Below are positions 1-5,662 of a DNA stretch of 6,604 nt, one piece after another (within the stretch, counting starts at the first letter, position 1; every line of letters begins with the position of its first letter). The notes under the pieces were generated by a model, which saw nothing but the letters and a program-made list of their open reading frames with translations, did not search any database and was not told the origin of the DNA. The stretch comes from Bifidobacterium breve (GTDB lineage: Bacteria; Actinomycetota; Acidimicrobiia; Acidimicrobiales; Ilumatobacteraceae): contig CAMBPP010000079.1 in NCBI GenBank assembly GCA_945869715.1, positions 1-6,604 on the forward strand, in the 5' to 3' direction. The position numbers were made by a program, and so were the translations under genes.

Positions 1-826
1 AGCCATGGAACTGACTCGACCAGCGCACATGCGAAACGGCAACACCCAGAGAAGCAAGGCGCTTCGCGTACGCCTCACCTTCATCACGCAACGGGTCGAA
101 TTCGGCAGTAATGACAAATGCGGGAGGAGTAGCAGCAAGAACTTCATCAGTATCGAGCAACGGTGAAACGCGTGGGTCGGTGGTGGTTCCGTGGTCGCCA
201 CTGAGATAGTGCTTCACGAACCACTTCATGCCGGCATGTGTGAGGAATGGGCCATCTTTGTTCTCTTGATGGCTCGGGTGACCTAGTTGGCAATCGGTGA
301 CCGGGTAAATGAGGAGTTGGTATACGCATGGAATGACCTGCATGTTGGCAATGATGGCTGCAAAGTTTCCGCCAGCAGAGTCACCGCCTACGGCAATGCG
401 CGCGGCGTCACATCCAATGGATGCTGCGTTGTCGTAGGCCCAACGTGTGGCCGTCACACTGTCGGTGAGTGGAATGGGGAAAGGAAACTCTGGAGCGAGT
501 CGGTATTCCACCGAGAGCACTGCACATTCGCTTTGCATGGCCAGTGCGCGGCATATTCCGTCGTGTGAATCGACATTGCCGAGCACCCATCCACCACCGT
601 GGTAATACACCAGCAACGGAAGATTGGTGTTGTTGTTCGGCTTGTATAAACGTGCGGGCACGCCACCAGCATCAATATATTTTGTCTCAAAGATGGGCAG
701 GTTCGACGGCATTGTGCGCGCATCACGAATGGCACGAGCATTTTGTGGTGTGTCTTCTTCGAATGGCTTGTCGCCAAGCGAGTCCATGAAATTGATGATG
801 AATTGTGACTGAGGATGCAAAGGCAT
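1..826 (-). CDS. HSL-family alpha/beta-hydrolase (esterase/lipase), 3' end cut by window edge
   Basis: Predicted carboxylic-ester hydrolase of the hormone-sensitive-lipase (family IV) group, probably cytosolic because no signal peptide is visible. I read the frame codon by codon from 826 to 2 without interruption, giving 275 residues. The oxyanion-hole motif HGGGW starts at residue 76. EYRLAPE starts at 107. The nucleophile elbow GDSAGG has its Ser at about 150, and DPLRDEG has the catalytic Asp at about 244. The catalytic His is in FHG at about 274, at bases 5-7, so all three catalytic residues are present and only the last helices are missing (the family is usually about 300-320 residues). 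The start at 826 gives MPLHPQ, the usual family beginning. It lies 9 bases after the stop of the upstream FrhB-type gene and in the same frame, so it is probably co-transcribed and perhaps translationally coupled. The substrate cannot be told, and a role in nitrogen metabolism is not evident. Confidence 0.9.
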   Translation of the reverse strand, partial: MPLHPQSQFIINFMDSLGDKPFEEDTPQNARAIRDARTMPSNLPIFETKYIDAGGVPARLYKPNNNTNLPLLVYYHGGGWVLGNVDSHDGICRALAMQSECAVLSVEYRLAPEFPFPIPLTDSVTATRWAYDNAASIGCDAARIAVGGDSAGGNFAAIIANMQVIPCVYQLLIYPVTDCQLGHPSHQENKDGPFLTHAGMKWFVKHYLSGDHGTTTDPRVSPLLDTDEVLAATPPAFVITAEFDPLRDEGEAYAKRLASLGVAVSHVRWSSQFHG

Positions 827-835
827 CCCTACAAA

Positions 836-2023
836 CTAGTGCGCCGCAGGGGCCGCTCCGTCAACCTTCTTTTTGGGCTCAGGTACACCCACTGCAGGGG
901 CGCCATCGGCCCATTGTGGCCAGCGACGGCGGCTCACAATAGAAAGCGTGCGCAGCAGTTTCATGGCCACTTCGTCTTCTTGTGCGGGGCGAGCTTCAAT
1001 GACGCCATCGGCAATCATGCGAGTGATGACTTCTTCGCCCAGTTCGGTGCGCACGATGGTGAGGGTCCAGTCGTTGTCTTTACCAATTCCACCGGTGGCG
1101 ATATCGGAATGCTCGGCAGCAAAGTCGGGGCAATTTTTGCAACCTTCACGGGTCCACTGGTGGCATTCCTTCAAATTGATTTCGTGGAACGAACCATCTT
1201 TCATCCAAATTTGGAATGCACCTTTGATGTTCATTTTCACCATGTCGGCTTTTTTCAAGCCGTACTTTGCTTCAAAGAGCTCAGGGAAGATTGCATCGTC
1301 AAATGTTTTTGAACACAAAAGACCAATGTTGAAAACGAAAGGCTTGCCCACTTTTCCTGCTTTGCGGTCCCACATCACTGGGGGAGCAGATGTTTGGCAA
1401 CCCATGCCAACTAGGGCGAGCTTGGTTAAACCAAGTTCTTTGGCTTCTTTCAATGCAAGTGGGTTTGCGCAATAGGTATAGCGGCTACCAGCAGTAGCAA
1501 GCACTTCATCGGGGGTTCGCACCAGCACTGGTTTTGCTTTCCATGCGTCGTCGGGTTCAACACCGCTCACCATTGCGCCTTCGATGTAGTCGTTCTTCAA
1601 AAGCCAGGTAAGCATTGCGGTAACAAAGCCCCCATCTTGTCCGCGGTCGTGTTGCGTTTTATCGGAAGCGCGGGTGAGAAGAAGTTGGCGCCAGATACCC
1701 GACATTTCATTTGGTTCGCGAACGCGACCAAAGAGGTGCATGTCGGCAGATTCTTCCCACTGGCGAAAGCGTGGGCATGCCCGTGTGCAAGTGGTACAGC
1801 CTTTTTCGCCGTGTGTGCAATTGTCGAGGCCGAGTTCTTCCTCAATATGGAAGGGCTTGTACTTGCCCTCCTCGTGCTCATACCCAATGACATCGTGTGG
1901 ACAAGTAACAACACAACCTGCGCAGCCGGTACAGAGGCCAGTGGTGATGACCTCTTCGTAGAGTTCTTTCCACTGGGCTGTCCAGCGGGTGGTACTTGCG
2001 GGTGCGGATTCTGTCGTAGTCAT
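836..2023 (-). CDS. Coenzyme F420 hydrogenase/dehydrogenase beta-subunit (FrhB) family iron-sulfur flavoprotein
   Basis: A 395-residue protein of the FrhB family, whose members carry FAD and iron-sulfur clusters and pass electrons between F420 or ferredoxin and a partner enzyme. A bacterial-type ferredoxin region comes first: C31xxCxxCxxxC41P, then C69, C76xxCxxxC83P, enough for two [4Fe-4S] clusters. The FrhB N-domain signature GQDGGFVTAML begins at 128, AGSRYT at 178 and the GMGCQ segment at 206. The C-domain holds C237, C287, C295xxC298 and then ATGGIG, the usual ligands of a third cluster. The tail after about 370 is Ala/Pro/Lys-rich and looks disordered. The gene begins 14 bases after the second PII gene, with no strong ribosome-binding site. 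Known relatives act in F420 hydrogenase, F420H2 dehydrogenase, sulfite reductase and chlorophyll-derivative reduction. The electron donor and partner here are not shown. Position behind amt and PII suggests supply of reductant to nitrogen assimilation, which is inference. Confidence 0.88.
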   Translation of the reverse strand: MTTTESAPASTTRWTAQWKELYEEVITTGLCTGCAGCVVTCPHDVIGYEHEEGKYKPFHIEEELGLDNCTHGEKGCTTCTRACPRFRQWEESADMHLFGRVREPNEMSGIWRQLLLTRASDKTQHDRGQDGGFVTAMLTWLLKNDYIEGAMVSGVEPDDAWKAKPVLVRTPDEVLATAGSRYTYCANPLALKEAKELGLTKLALVGMGCQTSAPPVMWDRKAGKVGKPFVFNIGLLCSKTFDDAIFPELFEAKYGLKKADMVKMNIKGAFQIWMKDGSFHEINLKECHQWTREGCKNCPDFAAEHSDIATGGIGKDNDWTLTIVRTELGEEVITRMIADGVIEARPAQEDEVAMKLLRTLSIVSRRRWPQWADGAPAVGVPEPKKKVDGAAPAAH

Positions 2024-2037
2024 GGCTACGACACTAC

Positions 2038-2376
2038 CTACAGAGCGTCGCTACCTTCTTCTCCTGTGCGAATACGAATAATTCGCTCAGCAGTGGTGAC
2101 CCAGATTTTGCCGTCGCCAATTTTGCCTGTGGAGGCCGCGGTGCGCAGCGCGGTAATGGTCTTTTCCACGTCATCGTCGTGAACCACCATCTCTATGCGC
2201 ACTTTTGGCACGAAATCGATGTTGTATTCGGCCCCGCGATAGGTCTCGGTATGGCCACCTTGGCGCCCAAAGCCACGAACTTCGCTCACAGTGATTCCTT
2301 GGATGCCTGCCCCTTTCAGGGCCTCTTTGACGTCGTCGAGTTTGAAGGGTTTGACGACAGCGGTGATGAGCTTCAT
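2038..2376 (-). CDS. glnK: PII nitrogen regulatory protein, second copy (GlnB/GlnK type)
   Basis: A 112-residue PII protein of standard length. PII trimers sense 2-oxoglutarate and ATP/ADP, and bind ammonium channels and other nitrogen enzymes. The T-loop runs from about 37 to 55 and keeps YRGAEY with Tyr51, the residue modified by UMP or AMP in many bacteria. The B-loop TGKIGDGKIWV starts at about 83, and the C-loop region ends in RIRTGEEG. It starts 9 bases after the stop of the upstream Amt gene, the classic amtB-glnK order, so channel plugging of that Amt is its likely job. No strong ribosome-binding site is visible, so translation is probably coupled to the Amt gene. My alignment with the PII copy at 5206-5544 gives 86 of 112 identical residues. 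Differences cluster in 61-77, with only conservative changes in the T-loop (S43T, T52N, E54D). The glnK symbol rests on linkage to amt. Confidence 0.95.
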   Translation of the reverse strand: MKLITAVVKPFKLDDVKEALKGAGIQGITVSEVRGFGRQGGHTETYRGAEYNIDFVPKVRIEMVVHDDDVEKTITALRTAASTGKIGDGKIWVTTAERIIRIRTGEEGSDAL

Positions 2377-2385
2377 GTCTTAATC

Positions 2386-3627
2386 TTATGCCTGGTAGGC
2401 GGTCTCTGCGTGCTGGCTTTGGTCGAGCCCAATGAGCTCGTTTTCAGGAGTCACTCGAATACCAATGGTGGCATTGAGAACCTTCGCTACCACGTACGTG
2501 ACGATGAAGGAAAATGCGAAGGTTGCCACAGAGGCGAGGGCCTGCTTGCCAAGAAGGCTGGTTCCGCCACCGAAGAAGAGGCCGTCGGCTCCGAGGCTGT
2601 TAATTGCCGTGTCGGCAAAAAGACCAAGAAGCAGCGAACCCGCAAGTCCACCAATGAGGTGCACTGCAATCACGTCGAGGCTGTCGTCAAAACCAAACTT
2701 GGTTTTGAGAGTGAGGCACAAGTAGCAAACAAAACCTGTGATGGCACCAATGGCAATTGGTGCTGCACCTCCAACAAAGCCGGCACATGGAGTGATGGCA
2801 ACTAAACCGGCAACTGCTCCAGATGCGGCACCAAGAGTGGTGGCGTGTCCTGCTTTGATTTTTTCAATGATGAGCCAGGCAATCATTCCACTTGCTGCTG
2901 CAAGTTGCGTGTTGATGAGGGCCTGTGCGGCAAGGCCGTTTGCTGCAAGTGCTGAGCCGGCGTTGAAACCAAACCAACCAAACCACAAAATGCCTGTTCC
3001 CAAAACAGTGAATGGCAAGTTGTGTGGTGGCATTGCTTCACGCGGCCAACCACGGCGCTTGCCCAGAACTAATACAACAGCAAGTGCAGCTGCACCCGCG
3101 TTGATGTGCACAACTGCTCCGCCGGCAAAATCGAGTGCACCTTTTTGAAACAACCAACCATTGGGGCTAAAAACCCAATGCGCAACGGTGGGGTAGACAA
3201 CCACAGCCCACACGCCAATGAGTACGCAATAGGCACTGAACTTCATGCGATCGGCAGTTGCGCCGGTGATCAGCGCTGGGGTGATGATGGCGAACATCAT
3301 TTGATATGCAACAAAAGCAAGTGGGGGAATGATGAGAGCAAAGTCACCCACATAGCCAGGCAGCGCCGGGATATTTGCGACATCTTTCAAAAAAAGAAAA
3401 TCGAAATTTCCAAAATATTTTCCGCTGCCACTAAACGCGAGGCTGAAACCAACAGTTGCCCACAAAATAGTGATGAGGCCCATCGCAAAAATATTTTGCA
3501 TGAGCATTCCGAGAACGTTTTTTGAACGAACCATGCCTCCATAAAAGAAGGCAAGACCAGGTGTCATAAAGAGCACCAACGCCGCTGAAACAAGAACCCA
3601 AGCTGTTGCACCACTATCAAATGTCAT
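2386..3627 (-). CDS. amt: Ammonium channel Amt, 413 residues, no signal peptide
   Basis: Ammonium transporter of the Amt/MEP/Rh family, a trimeric inner-membrane channel. I chose the internal ATG at 3627 because the protein then begins MTFDSGATAWVLVSAALV, directly at the first membrane helix. The longer reading from 3693 would add 22 unlike-family residues lying in the terminator and operator. The family signature DFAGGAVVHIN starts at 166. The twin pore histidines are H174 and H323, the Phe gate residues F112 and F221 (FNAGS), and S225 matches S219 of E. coli AmtB. The residue aligned to AmtB Trp148 appears to be F153. The tail ends ELIGLDQSQHAETAY, the family C-terminal segment that contacts neighbouring subunits and influences PII gating. 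A PII gene follows 9 bases later. A GlnR-like box and a -10 element lie just upstream, with almost no leader. Unlike the Amt at 3732-5216 it lacks a cleavable leader and is about 80 residues shorter. Confidence 0.95.
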   Translation of the reverse strand: MTFDSGATAWVLVSAALVLFMTPGLAFFYGGMVRSKNVLGMLMQNIFAMGLITILWATVGFSLAFSGSGKYFGNFDFLFLKDVANIPALPGYVGDFALIIPPLAFVAYQMMFAIITPALITGATADRMKFSAYCVLIGVWAVVVYPTVAHWVFSPNGWLFQKGALDFAGGAVVHINAGAAALAVVLVLGKRRGWPREAMPPHNLPFTVLGTGILWFGWFGFNAGSALAANGLAAQALINTQLAAASGMIAWLIIEKIKAGHATTLGAASGAVAGLVAITPCAGFVGGAAPIAIGAITGFVCYLCLTLKTKFGFDDSLDVIAVHLIGGLAGSLLLGLFADTAINSLGADGLFFGGGTSLLGKQALASVATFAFSFIVTYVVAKVLNATIGIRVTPENELIGLDQSQHAETAYQA

Positions 3628-3635
3628 ACTCGTAA

Positions 3636-3641
3636 AAACTA
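3636..3641 (-). promoter_or_regulatory. Candidate -10 element for a leaderless amt transcript
   Basis: On the minus strand TAGTTT fits the actinobacterial TANNNT -10 pattern. It ends 8 bases before the A of the ATG at 3627, so initiation would fall at or next to the start codon. No Shine-Dalgarno sequence is visible between it and the ATG, which agrees with a leaderless mRNA. No TTGACA-like -35 is seen at 17-18 bases; that spot is occupied by the GlnR-like half-sites, as expected for an activator-dependent promoter. This is inference from pattern and spacing only. Confidence 0.45.
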
Positions 3642-3651
3642 CGAAGAAACT

Positions 3652-3678
3652 GTTACAGCAGTGTTTCGTGCCTGTGAA
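3652..3678 (-). promoter_or_regulatory. GlnR-like operator, three half-sites, upstream of amt (3627)
   Basis: Reading the minus strand from 3678, the half-sites are TTCAC-n6-GAAAC-n6-GTAAC with exact 11-base spacing. The Streptomyces/mycobacterial GlnR pattern is alternating GTnAC and GAAAC half-sites separated by six bases. GAAAC and GTAAC match fully and TTCAC misses only the first base. The expected fourth site (3641-3645, TTCGT) does not match. The box lies between the terminator of the upstream operon and the amt start, centred about 38 bases before the start codon. The identity of the regulator is inference because no glnR gene is in the window. Confidence 0.5.
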
Positions 3679-3679
3679 A

Positions 3680-3715
3680 GGAAAAAGCCCCACCGCGAAC
3701 GGTGGGGCTTTTTCC
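3680..3715 (-). terminator. Strong intrinsic terminator after amt (3732-5216)
   Basis: A perfect inverted repeat pairs 3680-3694 with 3701-3715 (15 bp, core GCCCCACC/GGTGGGGC flanked by A5 and T5). The inner pair 3695/3700 extends it to 16 bp with a four-base loop, which reads UUCG on the minus-strand RNA. It begins 16 bases after the TAA of the 494-residue Amt gene. The T-run is partly inside the stem and is followed by CC and a short TTT. The A-tract on the other arm makes it structurally symmetrical, so it could stop transcription in either direction. It separates the two amt operons. Confidence 0.9.
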
Positions 3716-3731
3716 TTATTGACTTCGTGAA

Positions 3732-5216
3732 TTAGCGCTGAAGGCTGAACTCTGGGTAAGCGGCAACTCCCATTTCGGGGAGGTCGAGACCCATCATTTC
3801 GTCTTCTTCCTTCGAGCGAATGCCGCCCTTGGTGACAGCGTTTTGAATTTTGAAGAATGCGAAGGCAATTCCGAAGATGACGGTCACGATGATGCCAGCT
3901 GATAAGGCTTGTGCGCCCAACTGACCCCAGTCGCCCTTGATGATGCCCTTGATGCCTTCAGAAGGCGAACCATTCCAACCAGCGCCGTAGCTGCCGTTCG
4001 AGAAGATACCTACTGCAAGTACACCAAAGAGTCCGCACACACCGTGTACTGAAATTGCGCCCACCGGATCATCAATCTTGAGTTTGCGTTCTACGAAGAA
4101 CACCGACTCAATTGCTAAGACCGCTGCGATGGAACCAATAACAGCTGCGGCCCATGGAGCAACGAAAGCACACGGTGCAGTAATTGCTACAAGGCCGGCG
4201 AGCATGCCGTTCACCATCATGCCTGGGTCTGGTTTGCCAGTGCGCTTCGTGATCCAGAACATTGCGATGATTCCACCGAAAGCTCCAGCGATTGCAGTGT
4301 TGGCTGCAACAGTTGCGAACTGAACATCGGTTGATGCAAATGTCGATGCAGCGTTAAAGCCGAACCAGCCGAACAACAAGATGAATGTTCCGAGCATCGC
4401 CATTGGGATGTGGTGACCAGGAATTGCGCGAGGCTTTCCATCGGCACCAAATTTCCCAATGCGTGGACCAAGAACAATTGCGCCAGCAAGAGCAGCAACG
4501 CCGCCTACTGCGTGTACAACACCGGAACCTGCGAAGTCGACATAACCCGCACCCAGTGACATGGTGTCCCATGTTTTGGCAAGGAAGCCGCCGCCCCATG
4601 TCCATGCTGCAAAGAGTGGGTAGTACACAGCGCCGCAGAAGAGGCCCCACACAACGAATGAGTTCCACTTCCAACGTTCAGCCATAGAGCCTGTAGGAAT
4701 AGTTGCAACGGTGTCCATGAATGCAACCATGTAGAGGAAGAAGCCAAGTACTGCTGGCGTGATTCCTCCGCCAGACATTGCCCAGCCGCCCTTCCACAAA
4801 AAGACCCAGTTGCCACTGCCCAGCAATGCGCTTCCTACTGGTGCATCCATGCCGAATGCAGAGTAAGAGAAACCGCCAAAAGCGAGTGGGAAGCCGATGA
4901 AGAAGAAGCCAATAAAGCCAAGGCCGAAAATGGCGAAGTTGGTGCTCACAACGTGTGCGGCGTGTTTTGCACGGCAGAAACCGGTTTCCACAAGAGCAAA
5001 ACCTGCCTGCATGAAAATAACAAGTGCCGCTCCGATAACAATCCAAAGCAAGCTGGTTTGCTGACCAAGAGTGGTCACAGCTTTTTCAGCGTCGAATTCA
5101 TCGGCGGCCATTGCGGTGAAACCGCCAGCCAAAATAAGAGCACCTGTAGAAACTGTTGTTCCTACCAAGATGCGCTTCAGCCAGCGACTAGATGTTGATG
5201 AAGTTTTAGATTGCAT
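3732..5216 (-). CDS. amt: Ammonium channel Amt, 494 residues, with predicted signal peptide
   Basis: Second Amt/MEP/Rh family ammonium channel. I chose the ATG at 5216 because it follows a good ribosome-binding site (GAGGG at 5222-5226) and gives a signal-peptide-like N-terminus. R11, K14 and R15 precede a hydrophobic stretch 16-33 and an AMA-AD cleavage site near residue 37. Longer readings up to 5438 lie wholly inside the PII gene in another frame. The signature DFAGSGVVHAVGG starts at 227. Pore histidines are H235 and H391, gate phenylalanines F166 and F287 (FNAAS), and the serine is S291. W207 matches AmtB Trp148. The segment MDTVATIPTGSMAERW (167-182) marks a different Amt subgroup from the 413-residue copy. 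The tail reads MGLDLPEMGVAAYPEF. The gene overlaps the PII gene by 11 bases, ATG before TAA, so translational coupling is likely. A strong terminator follows. Confidence 0.95.
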   Translation of the reverse strand: MQSKTSSTSSRWLKRILVGTTVSTGALILAGGFTAMAADEFDAEKAVTTLGQQTSLLWIVIGAALVIFMQAGFALVETGFCRAKHAAHVVSTNFAIFGLGFIGFFFIGFPLAFGGFSYSAFGMDAPVGSALLGSGNWVFLWKGGWAMSGGGITPAVLGFFLYMVAFMDTVATIPTGSMAERWKWNSFVVWGLFCGAVYYPLFAAWTWGGGFLAKTWDTMSLGAGYVDFAGSGVVHAVGGVAALAGAIVLGPRIGKFGADGKPRAIPGHHIPMAMLGTFILLFGWFGFNAASTFASTDVQFATVAANTAIAGAFGGIIAMFWITKRTGKPDPGMMVNGMLAGLVAITAPCAFVAPWAAAVIGSIAAVLAIESVFFVERKLKIDDPVGAISVHGVCGLFGVLAVGIFSNGSYGAGWNGSPSEGIKGIIKGDWGQLGAQALSAGIIVTVIFGIAFAFFKIQNAVTKGGIRSKEEDEMMGLDLPEMGVAAYPEFSLQR

Positions 5217-5544
5217 CGCGGCCCTCTTCTCCGGTTCGAATGCGAATGAGTCGTTCAACACTTGTGATCCATACCTTTCCGTCTCCAATTTTTCCAGTGT
5301 TAGCTGCAGTACGTATTGCAGAAATAACATTGTCGACGTCGTTGTCTTCAATGACGAGCTCCAGGCGTACCTTGGGTACGAACTCGATGGTGTATTCGGC
5401 ACCGCGATATGTTTCGCTGTGTCCTCCCTGGCGACCAAAGCCGCGTACTTCAGACACGGTCATCCCTTGGATGCCGATTGCCTTCAGTGCGTCTTTCACG
5501 TCGTCAAGCTTGAATGGCTTCACGATTGCGGTGATGAGTTTCAC
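5206..5544 (-). CDS. glnB: PII nitrogen regulatory protein, first copy (GlnB/GlnK type), GTG start
   Basis: A 112-residue PII protein, MKLITAIVKPFKLDDVK, of normal length. The T-loop contains YRGAEY with Tyr51, and the B-loop TGKIGDGKVWI and RIRTGEEG tail are intact, so nucleotide and 2-oxoglutarate binding and covalent modification at Tyr51 are expected from the family. The start is GTG at 5542-5544, supported by the ribosome-binding site at 5550-5556. It is first in its operon, and its last 11 bases overlap the downstream Amt gene, the reverse of the amt-PII order in the second operon. A GlnR-like box and a promoter lie in the gap upstream, and the likely PII-modifying enzyme gene lies immediately beyond. 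Which copy deserves glnB and which glnK cannot be settled from sequence alone; the symbol is a label of convenience. Confidence 0.94.
   Translation of the reverse strand: MKLITAIVKPFKLDDVKDALKAIGIQGMTVSEVRGFGRQGGHSETYRGAEYTIEFVPKVRLELVIEDNDVDNVISAIRTAANTGKIGDGKVWITSVERLIRIRTGEEGRDAI
5222..5232 (-). promoter_or_regulatory. Ribosome-binding site of the 494-residue Amt, inside the PII gene
   Basis: GGAGAAGAGGG on the minus strand ends 5 bases before the ATG at 5216. It lies within the codons for the conserved TGEEG region of PII, so it is both coding and initiation signal. It fixes the Amt start and argues against the longer readings of that frame. Confidence 0.75.
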
Positions 5545-5549
5545 TGCGT

Positions 5550-5556
5550 TCCTTTC
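5550..5556 (-). promoter_or_regulatory. Ribosome-binding site deciding the GTG start of PII
   Basis: GAAAGGA on the minus strand lies 5 bases before the GTG at 5544. It is the best Shine-Dalgarno sequence in this leader and supports GTG initiation at the residue expected for a 112-residue PII protein. Confidence 0.75.
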
Positions 5557-5582
5557 TCATGAGTGGTTCACTTCTTGAGAAG

Positions 5583-5588
5583 AACATA
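5583..5588 (-). promoter_or_regulatory. Candidate -10 element of the PII-amt operon
   Basis: TATGTT on the minus strand fits TANNNT. It would start transcription near 5576, leaving a leader of roughly 30 bases that includes the ribosome-binding site. No good -35 is seen at standard distance; the GlnR-like box ends 10 bases upstream, as expected for an activated promoter. Weak motif, so positional support only. Confidence 0.4.
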
Positions 5589-5598
5589 CGGTGTGCAG

Positions 5599-5636
5599 AT
5601 TTCACAACTGTCGCCCCAATGTTTCAGGAATGTGGC
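5599..5636 (-). promoter_or_regulatory. GlnR-like operator, four half-sites, upstream of the PII-amt operon
   Basis: Reading the minus strand from 5636, the half-sites are GCCAC-n6-GAAAC-n6-GCGAC-n6-GAAAT, all at exact 11-base spacing. This is the alternating GTnAC / GAAAC architecture known for GlnR of actinomycetes. The two GTnAC-type sites keep G and AC, one GAAAC-type site is perfect, and the other differs in the last base. It lies 55-92 bases before the GTG start, in the gap between the GlnD-like gene and PII. No regulator gene is present in the window, so the factor is inferred. Confidence 0.6.
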
Positions 5637-5662
5637 GTATTTGTTGTTGTGTTAACGGTGTG

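Larger units (their letters stand above)
5545..5662. other. 118-bp gap between the GlnD-like gene and the PII gene
   Basis: No gene fits here. It holds the four-half-site GlnR-like box, a -10-like element and the PII ribosome-binding site. A small interrupted palindrome lies at 5571-5582 (CTTCT-TG-AGAAG) near the predicted transcription start. I see no good intrinsic terminator after the GlnD-like gene, so read-through into PII is possible alongside the internal promoter. Confidence 0.6.

Noticed and set aside
454..777. Minus-strand open frame of 107 codons in the esterase region
   Set aside because: It is in a different frame from the uninterrupted esterase reading that contains HGGGW, GDSAGG and DPLRDEG, so it is a shadow.
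815..1312. Plus-strand open frame of 165 codons, and other plus-strand frames across the window
   Set aside because: They lie antisense to well-supported minus-strand genes, and their translations are Cys/His/Arg-rich without family motifs.
3628..3693. A 22-residue N-terminal extension of the 413-residue Amt, starting at 3693
   Set aside because: The extension lies in the terminator hairpin and operator, has no ribosome-binding site and does not resemble an Amt leader; the ATG at 3627 gives the expected beginning.
5217..5438. A 74-residue N-terminal extension of the 494-residue Amt, starting at 5438
   Set aside because: It lies wholly inside the PII gene in another frame, and the ATG at 5216 has a good ribosome-binding site and a proper signal peptide.
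5571..5586. Short palindrome near the predicted start of the PII-amt transcript
   Set aside because: The stem is only about 5 bp with a 2-3 base loop; too weak for a terminator or riboswitch and no known operator matches.
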